Assembly: GCA_020635355.1 (NCBI GenBank)
Contig: JACJZW010000001.1
Coordinates: 1-64,000, forward strand
DNA from: Flavobacteriales bacterium
GTDB taxonomy: Bacteria; Bacteroidota; Bacteroidia; NS11-12g; UBA9320
Reading direction: 5' to 3'
DNA: 64,000 nt
The notes under the pieces were generated by a model. The model saw only the letters and a list, made by a program, of their open reading frames with translations, made no database searches and was not told the origin of the DNA. Shown piece after piece: positions 27,978 through 36,656 of this stretch (its first letter is position 1; each line of letters opens with the position of its first letter). Made by a program: the position numbers and the translations under genes.

Positions 27978-28714
27978 GGTGTCGTATGTTGGATGAGTCG
28001 GTCACAGATGATTCCTGCGGCTACACTGGCATTTAAACTTTCGGCTCCCCCAATACGGCGGATGCTGATGGATGTTACCGGCAATTCGCGTAATTCCTCC
28101 CGTACGCCATGAGCCTCACTGCCAATCACGATGGCGCCCGGTTCTAAATTCGACAAGGTGTCTATAGGTGTACCGCTCATTTCGGTTAAATAAATGGGGA
28201 GGCCATTGGTGGAAAGATATTCGGGCAGATTGCCATGATAAACATTCACCCGTGTAAACGATCCCATGGATGAGCTAATGGTTTTAGGATTAAAGGTATC
28301 AACGGTATCTTCTGAGCAATAGATGCTGGAAATGCCGTACCAATCTGCAATTCGGATCAAGGTGCCCAAATTGCCCGGATCATTGATGCCGTCCAACGCC
28401 AAATACCACACTCCTTTTTCAGGTAGATTCAGTGCTAATTCCGGCATTTCGGCCACAGCAACAACCGGAGAAGGGGTGGCGAAGAAGCTGATGGGTTTTA
28501 GCTCGTCCTGCTCGCAAATCACCACGTCATAAGCCCCGCCGGATACGTGATCATTTGCCCACTGAGCTGTGGTGAAAATGGTGACAACTTTGATGGAACT
28601 GTGGAGGAGTTCCAAAACCGACTTTTCGCCTTCCACGGTAAATTGCCTGTATCTTTGGCGATATTTTTTTCTGTGAAGGGATTGAACAAATTTTATGCGG
28701 TTCTTACTGATCAC
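27974..28714 (-). CDS. SpoU/TrmH-family RNA 2'-O-methyltransferase
   Basis: This protein has 246 residues from the GTG at 28714. The SPOUT motifs are all present: GINDPGNLGTLIRIADWYG (motif 1), VIGSEAHGV (motif 2) and IRRIGGAESLNASVAAGI (motif 3). It has the N-terminal substrate-binding extension ISKNRIKFVQSLHRKKYRQ and FTVEGEK typical of 23S rRNA/tRNA methyltransferases of the RlmB/TrmH group. The frame is open 71 codons further upstream, but that part would sit on top of the divergent Omp85 gene and shows no family similarity. A -7 element (28737-28744) lies 22 nt upstream of the GTG. Its target nucleotide is unknown. Confidence 0.88.
   Translation of the reverse strand: MISKNRIKFVQSLHRKKYRQRYRQFTVEGEKSVLELLHSSIKVVTIFTTAQWANDHVSGGAYDVVICEQDELKPISFFATPSPVVAVAEMPELALNLPEKGVWYLALDGINDPGNLGTLIRIADWYGISSIYCSEDTVDTFNPKTISSSMGSFTRVNVYHGNLPEYLSTNGLPIYLTEMSGTPIDTLSNLEPGAIVIGSEAHGVREELRELPVTSISIRRIGGAESLNASVAAGIICDRLIQHTTP
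28650..28657 (+). promoter_or_regulatory. -7 promoter element TATCTTTG for the Omp85 gene
   Basis: This is an exact TAnnTTTG match. It lies 15 nt before the GTG at 28673 and inside the coding region of the divergent methyltransferase. Confidence 0.5.
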
Positions 28715-30979
28715 AAGTCGTCCTTTCCAACGATTGCAAAAGTAGCTTTTGTTTTCCTGCCTGTCTTGTTTTTCTCGGCATGTAAGGTGGATAAGATGAT
28801 CCCCAGGGATCGTTATCTGCTGCAATCCAACAACATTAAAGGTGTTCAATACTCGGCCACTAAAAGTGCCCTGATGACTCAGGTCAAGCACAAACCCAAT
28901 CGTCGGATTTTTCTGATTAAGGCGCATTTAACGGCACATCGAATCGGAAGACGCGTGGGGCTCGATAAAATAGGAGAGAAGCCTATATTACTGGATACGG
29001 CGGGTGTAAAGGCATCGGCCGATAACATTCACCGCTACCTGTTTAAAAAAGGGTATTTCAATAACGAAGTGACCTATTCCATCCATCAGGGACGCTGGGC
29101 GAAATTCTTTCACCAACGAAAGCTCAAAGTTACCTACCTGGTTACCGAAGGAACACCGTATACCATTGACAGTGTGCGGTTAATCACCTCCAATCCTGAA
29201 ATTCAATCAATCCTGGAGGGCAGCAAAGAAAAATCGCATGTCCGGGAAGGCGAGATTTTGGATTACGACAACATCGGCTACGAGCGCACCCGAATCAATA
29301 CCCTCTTGAAAAACAAGGGATTTTATTACTTCAATCCTTCCTATGTTGAATTTGTGGTGGATACGGCCAAACAAAACAGCACGGGAACCATCGAAGTACA
29401 CATACTTGATCCGGCCTTCGGGAATCATACCATGCAGCGAATCAACTCCATCAAAGTGGAATTTTTGATGCCGGATAGTGCGCGCGGAACCAGCGAGGAA
29501 GATCGAAGCGGGATCTATTACCAGCTCAACGGAATGGACATCAATACCCGGATTCTTTCGAAGAACATCCTCTTCCGACCCGGCGATTTGTTTTCCCAAC
29601 AAAAACTGCAGAACACCTATGGCCGTTTGGTGGGCCTGGATCTTTTCCAATCCTTATCCATTCAGAATACCGTGCATGACGGAGATTCCACGCGGTTGGA
29701 TATGCTGATCCGTCTTCAGCCGTCGCCTAAATACGACTTCACCTGGCAACCTCAGGTGATTTCCACTGAGCAGCGATTCAATCAGAGCAAGACCAACCGG
29801 AACTATGGTTTGGCGAACGAAATTTCATTGAGTGATAAGAACGTTTTTCACAACGGCGAGGAACTCAGCCTGAATTTTCGAACGGCCTTGGAAACACAAT
29901 TAACACGAGATTCCAACGGAGGGATATTCAGCACATTTGTGCAGGAAGTGAATGCGGATTTGAAAATTCCGCAACTTCTGTTCTTCCCCAATTTGAGTTA
30001 TTCTCCGGGAATTGCCGCGGCCAGCACGCACTTCAGTGCTTCGTATCTCTATGAAAACAATTTGTTCTACCGCCGGAACTTATTTCCGCTTTCCTACACC
30101 TATCAGGTTGAAAGTGGGGCAGCCAAACTGTACGTTTCGCCGCTGCTCATCAGCCTCAACAAGGCCACCTATAAACGCGATCTCCTGGAACAGGCGTCGG
30201 CCAGTTACATTCAAACCCTGGACCGACTGTTCACCAACAACCTGATCACCAGCTGGAAAATCAGCGGAGTGTACAGCAATCAGGCGAAATCGCCGAAAAG
30301 TTATTTCCTGGTGAACACCAACTTACTTGAAGTTGCCGGTGCCGTGCTGCCTCAATTAACGGATTACGGCCAGCGATTGGACGTGAATCATTCTACCTTT
30401 ATTCGGACCGATGTGGATTTTCGATACCACCTGGTGATCAACGAGAATAACGAGTTAATCGGTCGGGGGTTCTCCGGAATTGGTGTTCCCATTGGCAACC
30501 GATCGGTGTTGCCTTATGAACGACGATTTTTTGGCGGTGGAGCCAACTACCTGCGTGGCTGGCGATTGCGAACCGTTGGGCCGGGTTCCTTTACGGCACC
30601 AACTACCTTACAGTTTACCCGTACCGGCGAATTCAGTATGGTGGGAAATCTGGAGTACCGATTCAATGTGATTCGTGGAGCGGTGGATGTAAACGGAGCC
30701 GCCTTTGTTGATGCGGGTAATATCTGGAATCTAAAAGCCGATACCCTGTTTCCGGGTGGGGATTTTGTGCTGGATCGATTCTATCATGAGATTGCGATTA
30801 ACGGCGGTTTAGGTTTGCGGATTGACTTTGAATTCTTGCTGCTGCGCGCGGATTGGGGTGTGCCGATCTGGGATCCAAACTTCCCGGTGGAAGACCGTTT
30901 GGTAATCAATGGTGCGTTCAGGGATAAGTGGCTTCTCCGCCGACCCATCTGGCATGTGGCCGTTGGGTATCCGTTCTAG
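28673..30979 (+). CDS. Omp85/BamA-TamA family outer-membrane lipoprotein
   Basis: This protein has about 768 residues. A lipoprotein signal ends VLFFSAC (lipobox), so the N-terminus is lipidated, an unusual but recurrent feature of Bacteroidota TamA-like proteins. POTRA-like domains follow (residues ~45-330), then a 16-stranded-type barrel with the Omp85 loop motif RRFFGGGANYLRGW and a C-terminal aromatic residue (VAVGYPF). The role is insertion of proteins or lipids into the outer membrane; it resembles TamA more than BamA because of its short POTRA region. The start was placed at GTG 28673 (TTG 28682 is the alternative) because the -7 element at 28650 makes earlier codons untranscribed. Confidence 0.85.
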   Translation: MKGLNKFYAVLTDHKSSFPTIAKVAFVFLPVLFFSACKVDKMIPRDRYLLQSNNIKGVQYSATKSALMTQVKHKPNRRIFLIKAHLTAHRIGRRVGLDKIGEKPILLDTAGVKASADNIHRYLFKKGYFNNEVTYSIHQGRWAKFFHQRKLKVTYLVTEGTPYTIDSVRLITSNPEIQSILEGSKEKSHVREGEILDYDNIGYERTRINTLLKNKGFYYFNPSYVEFVVDTAKQNSTGTIEVHILDPAFGNHTMQRINSIKVEFLMPDSARGTSEEDRSGIYYQLNGMDINTRILSKNILFRPGDLFSQQKLQNTYGRLVGLDLFQSLSIQNTVHDGDSTRLDMLIRLQPSPKYDFTWQPQVISTEQRFNQSKTNRNYGLANEISLSDKNVFHNGEELSLNFRTALETQLTRDSNGGIFSTFVQEVNADLKIPQLLFFPNLSYSPGIAAASTHFSASYLYENNLFYRRNLFPLSYTYQVESGAAKLYVSPLLISLNKATYKRDLLEQASASYIQTLDRLFTNNLITSWKISGVYSNQAKSPKSYFLVNTNLLEVAGAVLPQLTDYGQRLDVNHSTFIRTDVDFRYHLVINENNELIGRGFSGIGVPIGNRSVLPYERRFFGGGANYLRGWRLRTVGPGSFTAPTTLQFTRTGEFSMVGNLEYRFNVIRGAVDVNGAAFVDAGNIWNLKADTLFPGGDFVLDRFYHEIAINGGLGLRIDFEFLLLRADWGVPIWDPNFPVEDRLVINGAFRDKWLLRRPIWHVAVGYPF
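28737..28744 (-). promoter_or_regulatory. -7 promoter element TACTTTTG for the SpoU methyltransferase gene
   Basis: This is an exact TAnnTTTG match on the minus strand, 22 nt upstream of the GTG at 28714. It lies inside the 5' coding region of the divergent Omp85 gene. Confidence 0.45.
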
Positions 30980-31146
30980 TCATGCTGGATGATGGATTTT
31001 TGATGTTGGATAATCTATCGCCGTAGGAGGTTTGCGTATTCTGATGGGCTGCCGTTCGCACCGCGAAGCGTCACAAAGTGACCGGTAGCGTGTATAATCA
31101 AAACTGGGTCTTCATTTTTTGTGAATCAAAGCCTTAATTTGCACCA

Positions 31147-31968
31147 ATGATTATGCGATCAAGACTAGCATCATTTGTTTTCATGGCGTTTGCGCTTTTA
31201 ACTACCACTACGATGGTAGGTTGCAAAGACGAGGATGGAAACAAAAAGAGCGTCAACCTATTTACGTTGGAAGACGACAAAGCCTTTGGGGCTCAGGTGG
31301 CAGCGGAAATTGAAGCCGATGATCAAACCTATCCCATCCTGGATAGTGCCAGTTATCCGGATGCCTATGCCCATTTGCATCGAATTACCAATACCATTTT
31401 GGGTGGAGGAAAGGTGCAGCACAAAGATGATTTTGTATGGCAGTTGCGCATCATTCATGACGATTCCGTTCTCAATGCCTTTTGTACGCCGGGTGGATAT
31501 ATCTATGTGTACACCGGCCTGATCAAGTTCCTGGAGTCCGAAGATCAGCTGGCTGGTGTGATGGGGCATGAGATTGCTCACGCCGATGAACGTCACTCAA
31601 CAGAAGCCTTAACCAAACAATACGGAACCGAAGTTCTCTTTGCCATCTTGTTTGGCAATGATCAAGGCACACTGGCTCAAATTGCCAAGGGAATGATTGG
31701 GCTGAAGTATTCACGGACCAATGAATCGGAAGCCGATATGCGATCCGTTGATTACCTCTATCCAACCGAGTATGATGCCCGCGGTGCGGCTCGCTTCTTT
31801 GAGAAGATCATTGCAGCCGGCGGCGGTGGAGGACCGGAATTTCTCAGTACACACCCCAACCCGGATAACCGGGTGGAGGCCATATTCAGCCATTGGGAAG
31901 ATTTGGGTGGTAAGGTTGGTGAAACCTTTGAAACCCGGTACGACGACTTTAAGAAAAGCCTGCCATAA
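31147..31968 (+). CDS. M48-family metalloprotease lipoprotein
   Basis: This 273-residue protein has a lipoprotein signal (lipobox MVGC) and a peptidase M48 domain. GHEIAHADERHS holds the HExxH zinc site, and ESEADMRSVDYL supplies the third ligand glutamate. STHPNPDNRVEAI is the typical late motif of LoiP/BepA-like enzymes. It likely acts as a periplasmic protease or chaperone in outer-membrane protein quality control. It has no transmembrane helices after the signal, unlike HtpX. A strong terminator follows at 31992. Confidence 0.92.
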   Translation: MIMRSRLASFVFMAFALLTTTTMVGCKDEDGNKKSVNLFTLEDDKAFGAQVAAEIEADDQTYPILDSASYPDAYAHLHRITNTILGGGKVQHKDDFVWQLRIIHDDSVLNAFCTPGGYIYVYTGLIKFLESEDQLAGVMGHEIAHADERHSTEALTKQYGTEVLFAILFGNDQGTLAQIAKGMIGLKYSRTNESEADMRSVDYLYPTEYDARGAARFFEKIIAAGGGGGPEFLSTHPNPDNRVEAIFSHWEDLGGKVGETFETRYDDFKKSLP

Positions 31969-31991
31969 CCATAGGCAGAATAGGAAATTAC

Positions 31992-32024
31992 AAGCCTTTT
32001 TGCCGATGCAAAAAGGCTTTTTTT
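31992..32024 (+). terminator. Rho-independent terminator
   Basis: A 12-bp perfect stem (AAGCCTTTTTGC / GCAAAAAGGCTT) with a 4-nt loop CGAT is followed by a run of T. It ends the M48 protease transcript before lysA. Confidence 0.9.
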
Positions 32025-32048
32025 ATGTATATACGGTTTAGTTAAAAA

Positions 32049-33281
32049 ATGGAACAAACAGAAAACGGGTACGCCATTCAGGGCGTGAACTTACTTGAGG
32101 TAGCCGAAACGTTCGGGTCACCACTTTATGTGTATGATGCAGATACCATCATCTCGCAGTACAAACGGTTGAACAATGCCTTTGGCGACGTAAAGCTCAA
32201 GATTAAGTATGCCTGCAAGGCACTCACCAACCTGTCGGTTCTGAAACTGCTTCGCGCACAGGGAGCCGGGTTGGATACCGTTTCCATTCAGGAAGTACGT
32301 CTGGGGTTATTGGCCGGCTATCAACCGGAAGAGATTTTGTACACGCCTAACTGTGTATCGTTTGAAGAAATCCGGGCAGCCGTTGAGATCGGGGTTCAGA
32401 TTAACATCGATAACATCTCCATTTTGGAGCAGTTTGGCCATGAGTACGGTGGATTGGTTCCTTGCTGTATTCGGTTAAACCCCCACATCATGGCCGGTGG
32501 ACATGCGCATATTTCGGTGGGGCATATCGATTCCAAGTTCGGTATCTCCGTATATCAGATTCCGCATGTGGTACGCATCGTGAAAACCTATGGAATGAAT
32601 ATCAATGGCTTGCACATGCACACCGGATCCGATATTCTGGATTCCGAGGTGTTTTTGCATGGAGCACAAATCTTGTTTGACGTAGCCAAGGAATTCCAGG
32701 ACTTGCAATTCATGGACTTTGGTTCCGGATTTAAGGTGGCGTATCGCGCTGGTGATGTGACTACCAACATCGAAGACATGGGCGTTCGGATTGGTCAGAA
32801 ATTCCGGGAATTTTGTGATTCCTATGGGCGTGAACTGGAGCTGTGGTTTGAGCCCGGGAAGTTCCTGGTGAGCGAATCCGGCTATCTGTTGGTAAAAGCC
32901 AACGTGATTAAACAAACCACGTCCACCATGTTTGTTGGGGTAGACAGCGGTCAGAATCACCTCATCCGACCGATGATGTACGATGCCTATCACGAGATTA
33001 CCAACATCAGCAATCCCAACGGTACGAAGCGGGTATATTCCATTGTGGGCTACATCTGTGAAACCGATACCTTGGGGTACGACAGGCCGTTAAACGAGGT
33101 ACGCGAAGGCGATATCCTGGCCATTCACAACGGCGGAGCCTATGCCTTTGCCATGTCGTCCAATTACAATTCCAGATTCCGCCCAGCCGAGGTGATGATC
33201 TATCAGGGCGTGCCGCACTTAATTCGAAAGCGCGAAACGCTGGACGATCTCACACGCAATCAAGTGGTACTTGACGTATAA
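32049..33281 (+). CDS. lysA: Diaminopimelate decarboxylase
   Basis: This 410-residue fold-III PLP enzyme catalyses the last step of lysine synthesis, meso-diaminopimelate to L-lysine and CO2. The PLP lysine is in KYACKALTN (around residue 58). HMHTGSDI and FEPGKFLV are substrate/PLP loop motifs, and the active-site cysteine region is CETDTLGYDR, with the PLP phosphate contact GAYAFAMSSNYN near the end. It is single-domain, without an aspartokinase fusion. It is isolated from other lys genes and follows a terminator, so it has its own transcript. Ornithine or carboxynorspermidine decarboxylase is less likely given CETDTLG. Confidence 0.92.
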   Translation: MEQTENGYAIQGVNLLEVAETFGSPLYVYDADTIISQYKRLNNAFGDVKLKIKYACKALTNLSVLKLLRAQGAGLDTVSIQEVRLGLLAGYQPEEILYTPNCVSFEEIRAAVEIGVQINIDNISILEQFGHEYGGLVPCCIRLNPHIMAGGHAHISVGHIDSKFGISVYQIPHVVRIVKTYGMNINGLHMHTGSDILDSEVFLHGAQILFDVAKEFQDLQFMDFGSGFKVAYRAGDVTTNIEDMGVRIGQKFREFCDSYGRELELWFEPGKFLVSESGYLLVKANVIKQTTSTMFVGVDSGQNHLIRPMMYDAYHEITNISNPNGTKRVYSIVGYICETDTLGYDRPLNEVREGDILAIHNGGAYAFAMSSNYNSRFRPAEVMIYQGVPHLIRKRETLDDLTRNQVVLDV

Positions 33282-33308
33282 ATAAGGTGGATTTAATACC
33301 TTAGCGAG

Positions 33309-34100
33309 ATGAAGAAACGCGTGTTTCAACTCGTTGAGCGCGGATCGCACGGATCCCGAATAAACCTCTTATTTGATTTTGCCATCATGTGGCTGATCAT
33401 TCTCAATATGATCGCCATTGTGTTGGATACGGTGGATTGGATTTATGCCGATTGGCACTATGAACTTTACACATTTGAGCTCGTATCGGTAGCCATCTTT
33501 ACGGTTGAATATGTGTTGCGGATCTACGTTTCCGATCTCACCCATCCGGCTAAAACGCGGTTGGGATCGGTACTGAAATTTGCTCTTTCAACCTACGGGA
33601 TTATTGACCTACTGGGCATTTTGCCGTTTTACATTCCCCTCTTTTTTCATACCGATGCTGAAGCCCTGAGATTACTCCTGCTGATGCGGTTCGTGCGGAT
33701 CTTCAAGATTAACCGATACAACCAGTCCAGTAAGATTGTGATGTCGGTTATCCGGGATAAACGCGGACAACTGGCCACCACGGTGTTCGTAGCGATGATG
33801 TTGGTAATCATGGCGTCTGTACTGATGTTCTTTGCCGAAGGCGAGGATCAGCCGGAAGCCTTTCCCAACGTGGTTGCCTGTTTCTGGTGGTCTATTTGTA
33901 CCCTCACCACGGTTGGGTATGGCGATGTGGTTCCGATCACGTCATTGGGGAAGTTGTTGAGCGGACTACTGGCCTTTGTAGGACTTGGAATAGTGGCGCT
34001 GCCAACCGGTATTATCTCATCCGGTTTTCTGGAATACAACAAGAAACCTAAAAACGGGAAGTATTGTCCGCATTGCGGTGAACGACTGGATACTCACTAA
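33309..34100 (+). CDS. Voltage-gated K+ channel-like protein with zinc-ribbon tail
   Basis: This 263-residue protein has six transmembrane helices. The S4-like helix carries spaced arginines (LRLLLLMRFVRIFKINRYNQ), and the pore loop holds the selectivity filter TTVGYGDVVP. The C-terminus is short and ends in KYCPHCGERLDTH, a CxxC half zinc-ribbon, rather than a regulatory RCK/TrkA domain. A tetrameric inner-membrane channel for K+ is expected. TACCTTAG, one mismatch from the -7 element, lies just upstream. The gene is 6 nt from the convergent acyltransferase. Confidence 0.9.
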   Translation: MKKRVFQLVERGSHGSRINLLFDFAIMWLIILNMIAIVLDTVDWIYADWHYELYTFELVSVAIFTVEYVLRIYVSDLTHPAKTRLGSVLKFALSTYGIIDLLGILPFYIPLFFHTDAEALRLLLLMRFVRIFKINRYNQSSKIVMSVIRDKRGQLATTVFVAMMLVIMASVLMFFAEGEDQPEAFPNVVACFWWSICTLTTVGYGDVVPITSLGKLLSGLLAFVGLGIVALPTGIISSGFLEYNKKPKNGKYCPHCGERLDTH

Positions 34101-34106
34101 CCGGAA

Positions 34107-34991
34107 TCAGCCGTGCAGCTCTTCATCCGGCTTCCGCTTTCGTTTCCAACGACGGTGGGTCCATAGCCAGAATTCAGGTTGCTGGTTAATTTGCTCCTCC
34201 AGCATACGTACATGTTTAACGGTGATGTCACCAGGCTCCGACTCCTTTGGTTGGTCGTGTATCACTTCTACGCGAAAGGTATAGTGACCACGCGTTGTTT
34301 TTTGAATGAAGCCATACAATACCGGCAAGTTGTATTTGCGCGCGTAGTGTTCGGTTCCCAGAGCCACGGCCGTTTCCTGATGGAGGAAATGGAGCCAATA
34401 AACGTTTTTGCTGTGGGTGGGGGACTGGTCTGCACCAAAAAGCGTCATGGTGTTCGCGGAGTCGTTCGTATCAAAAAAGCGGGCAACATCGGTGGTTGGA
34501 AGAAGCTTCAATCCAAACCTACCTCGGGAATCACGAACCTTTTGATCGTAAAAGGCATTGGACAATTTCTTGTAGATTCCAACAGCCTGATGATCGCACT
34601 GTTGATCGATGCCGGAGGCCAGAATCTCCCAATTGTTGAAGTGTCCACCTACGATGATGACACTTCTGCCTTCCTGCGAAAACCGATTCACCACCTCCGG
34701 ATTTTCGAAGACAAAACGTTTTAGAATTTCATCGTTGGAAATGCTAAACAGCTTTATGCTCTCCACAATCAGATCACAAAAGTGACGATAGAATCGGGAT
34801 TCCTGTTCCTTGATCCAGGCAGAAGAAGCGTTTGGGAATGAATGGGTCAGGTTGCCGTTTACCACCTTCTTCCGGTAGCCCACCAACCGGTACATCACTA
34901 CGTATAGCAGATTGGAAATGCCGTATAAAACCGGCATGGGTAACATGGAAATGGGTTTGATGAAGAGGTAATACCCGAGCTTACTCAGCAT
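34107..34991 (-). CDS. LpxL/HtrB-like lipid A acyltransferase
   Basis: This 294-residue protein has an N-terminal membrane helix. The catalytic HX4E motif is in VGGHFNNWEIL, and the FGADQSPT and ALGTEHYARKYNLPV segments are typical of the LPLAT/HtrB family. It transfers a secondary acyl chain to the lipid A precursor at the inner membrane. A perfect -7 element (34996-35003) ends 4 nt before the ATG. The nearest genes are the convergent K+ channel and rimM, with no other LPS gene close by. Confidence 0.88.
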   Translation of the reverse strand: MLSKLGYYLFIKPISMLPMPVLYGISNLLYVVMYRLVGYRKKVVNGNLTHSFPNASSAWIKEQESRFYRHFCDLIVESIKLFSISNDEILKRFVFENPEVVNRFSQEGRSVIIVGGHFNNWEILASGIDQQCDHQAVGIYKKLSNAFYDQKVRDSRGRFGLKLLPTTDVARFFDTNDSANTMTLFGADQSPTHSKNVYWLHFLHQETAVALGTEHYARKYNLPVLYGFIQKTTRGHYTFRVEVIHDQPKESEPGDITVKHVRMLEEQINQQPEFWLWTHRRWKRKRKPDEELHG

Positions 34992-34995
34992 GATT

Positions 34996-35003
34996 CAAAG
35001 GTA
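34996..35003 (-). promoter_or_regulatory. -7 promoter element TACCTTTG, 4 nt from the start codon
   Basis: This is an exact TAnnTTTG match on the minus strand. Only AATC separates it from the acyltransferase ATG, so transcription should begin at or very near the AUG. Confidence 0.5.
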
Positions 35004-35019
35004 GTGGAATGAATGGCAA

Positions 35020-35514
35020 TCAAAGATCGAGTAACCCATCGGGCAGATCCGTGTGAATTTGTCTGGTTTCATGGTTGATGTCCTTAATGATGGCATCTAC
35101 GAACGGAACCATGTGATCGTTTCCTTGATGGTTGAATGTTAACACCCATTGGGCGCCCAAATCCTGTTGGTCAGTGACCGTACCCAACTCGCCCAGATTC
35201 AGGTCGTGTATGGTGTATCCCGTCAGAACGAGGTCTTCATCCGCTTCGTCGGATCCATTGATGAAGAGTTCTTTACCTGTGAATTGGAGGGCCTCGTCAT
35301 ACGTGGTAATCCCTTCGAGTTGAATAATGACGTTACCGGAACCGGAACATTCAGATAAAAAAAAAGGAACCGGTTTGCCATCCATAGGGATGAATACCGG
35401 TTCCTTAATATCGGGAACGTCGTTTGACGTTAGATGAAACTTTAACCGACCGTCAAAACCATGGGGTTTGCCAATGGTGCCCACTGAAATAATGGGACCG
35501 GTCGAGAAAATCAT
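35020..35514 (-). CDS. rimM: Ribosome maturation factor RimM
   Basis: This 164-residue protein assists maturation of the 30S head next to ribosomal protein uS19. The N-terminal barrel starts ISVGTIGKPHGFDGRLKF, with the family's GKPHGxxG signature. EDLVLTGYTIHDLNLGELGTV opens the PRC-barrel C-terminal domain and HMVPFVDAIIKDI is its core. It lies 3 nt after rpsP, as in the rpsP-rimM operon of most bacteria, but trmD, usually next, is 28 kb away. Confidence 0.93.
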   Translation of the reverse strand: MIFSTGPIISVGTIGKPHGFDGRLKFHLTSNDVPDIKEPVFIPMDGKPVPFFLSECSGSGNVIIQLEGITTYDEALQFTGKELFINGSDEADEDLVLTGYTIHDLNLGELGTVTDQQDLGAQWVLTFNHQGNDHMVPFVDAIIKDINHETRQIHTDLPDGLLDL

Positions 35515-35517
35515 AGC

Positions 35518-36210
35518 TTACTCAGCTGGTTTTTCTTCTTCAGTTTCTTCTGCGGCAGGAGCTTCTTCAGCTACTTCTGCAGCAGGTGCTTCTGCTTCAG
35601 CAACAGGTTCTTCTGCGGCTACTTCTTCCACAGCTGGAGCTTCCTCCGCTGCAGGAGCCTCTTCTACTTCTGGTGCTTCCACTTCGGCTTCGGCTGAAAC
35701 GTCATCGGCAGATGCTTCTGTTTCAGGGGCTGCTTCAACTTCCTCGGCCAAAGGTGAATTCTTAGCGATGATGGCTTTAGCACGATCTTCACGAATCTTG
35801 GCTTCTGCTTCCAGTCGGGATTTTGCATCGGCTGCGCTTGCTTCTGCAAGTCGGCTGCGTTTTGCGTCTACCTTACCGGATTTTTCATCCAGCCATTTTT
35901 CGAATTTGGCGTTGGCCTCTTCCTCGGTGAGTGCACCTTTATCCACTCCTTTAAGGAGGTGATTTTTGTACATCACACCTTTGTAACTCAAAATAGCGCG
36001 AACCGTATCGGTTGGTTGTGCGCCATTACGTAACCATGTTACGGAGCGATCCACATCGAGGTCAATGGTTGCGGGATCTGTGTTTGGGTTATACGACCCT
36101 ACCCGCTCGATAAATCTACCATCCCTCGGAGCACGTGAATCCGCCGCCACAATGTAGTAGAAAGCACGCTTCTTGCGTCCTTTTCTCAACAATCTCAATT
36201 TTACTGACAT
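35518..36210 (-). CDS. rpsP: Ribosomal protein bS16 with long acidic C-terminal extension
   Basis: This 230-residue protein: the first ~80 residues are a standard bS16 (VKLRLLRKGRKKRAFYYIVAADSRAPRDG, then IERVGSYNP). A basic helical segment (~100-150) and a ~75-residue tail made almost only of Glu, Ala, Pro and Val (EAPAAEEAPAVEEVAAEE type) follow. Normal bS16 is 75-90 residues, and long acidic tails are seen in many Bacteroidota. The tail is probably disordered and solvent-exposed on the 30S subunit. The gene's leader contains a short hairpin (36230-36250). It heads the rpsP-rimM operon. Confidence 0.95.
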   Translation of the reverse strand: MSVKLRLLRKGRKKRAFYYIVAADSRAPRDGRFIERVGSYNPNTDPATIDLDVDRSVTWLRNGAQPTDTVRAILSYKGVMYKNHLLKGVDKGALTEEEANAKFEKWLDEKSGKVDAKRSRLAEASAADAKSRLEAEAKIREDRAKAIIAKNSPLAEEVEAAPETEASADDVSAEAEVEAPEVEEAPAAEEAPAVEEVAAEEPVAEAEAPAAEVAEEAPAAEETEEEKPAE

Positions 36211-36229
36211 ATCTTATAATGTTATCAAT

Positions 36230-36250
36230 CTCCGGGTCTCCATTCCGGAG
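36230..36250 (-). promoter_or_regulatory. Hairpin in the rpsP leader
   Basis: CTCCGG and CCGGAG can pair as a 6-bp stem around a 9-nt loop, about 20 nt before the rpsP ATG. It could be an autoregulatory leader element or chance; only the pairing is observed. Confidence 0.3.
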
Positions 36251-36383
36251 GGCCGCAAAGGTCTGTTTAATTTGTGGAATAAACAATAGGATCGAGGACG
36301 GAGTTCAGAGTTCAGAGTTCAGAGTTCAGAGTTTTGAGATCAGAGTTTAGAGGTTCAGATGTTCAGAAGGTTCCTCCGTACTT

Positions 36384-36499
36384 CGTACTCGAGGTTCAAT
36401 TTGCTCTTGCTCCTGATCTAACCGCAATGGCGCGAAGGGCGCAAAGGCATCGCAAAGGATGGTAAATGACTAGCGAGACCGAAATTCCGAATTCCGAAT
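36384..36499. repeat. Dispersed intergenic repeat, copy 1
   Basis: This copy begins CGTACTCGAGGTTCAATTTG, continues through GATCTAACCGCAATGGCGCG and ends in GAGACCGAAATTCCGAATTC. Copy 2 follows 146 nt downstream with only scattered substitutions. A third copy is split by the IS110 element at 39278. Confidence 0.8.
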
Positions 36500-36529
36500 T
36501 CCGAATCCCGCATCCGAAAATCCGTCCTC

Positions 36530-36641
36530 CGTACTCGAGGTTCAATTTGCTCTTGCTCATGATCTAACCGCAATGGCGCGAAGCACGCAAAGGAATCGCA
36601 ATGGATGGTGAATGACTAGTGAGACCGAAATTCCGAATTCG
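36530..36641. repeat. Dispersed intergenic repeat, copy 2
   Basis: This is a direct repeat of 36384-36499 with the same order of sub-motifs. It is separated from copy 1 by CCGAATTCCGAATCCCGCAT and a TCCGTCCTC linker that also occurs after copy 3 at ~40670. Confidence 0.8.
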
Positions 36642-36656
36642 TTTTTAGCCAATCAA

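Larger units (their letters stand above)
36211..36656. other. Gene-free 446-nt stretch of short and long repeats
   Basis: Between rpsP and the beta-helix gene lie four head-to-tail GAGTTCA units (36299-36332), an AGATCAGAGTTTAGAGGTTCAG stretch and two ~112-bp copies of a long repeat (listed separately). No ORF, RNA gene or terminator was recognised apart from the rpsP leader. Confidence 0.7.

Noticed and set aside
28715..28927. 71-codon N-terminal extension of the SpoU methyltransferase
   Set aside because: The extension has no family similarity and lies over the Omp85 coding sequence; GTG 28714 gives the normal N-terminus.
35468..35962. Ser/Ala-rich reading frame on the plus strand across rpsP/rimM
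   Set aside because: It is the antisense shadow of the Glu/Ala-rich tail of bS16.
36296..36620. Possible CRISPR array from repeated ~20-30-nt words
   Set aside because: Repeats are not evenly spaced, spacers are themselves repeats, and no cas genes occur in the window.
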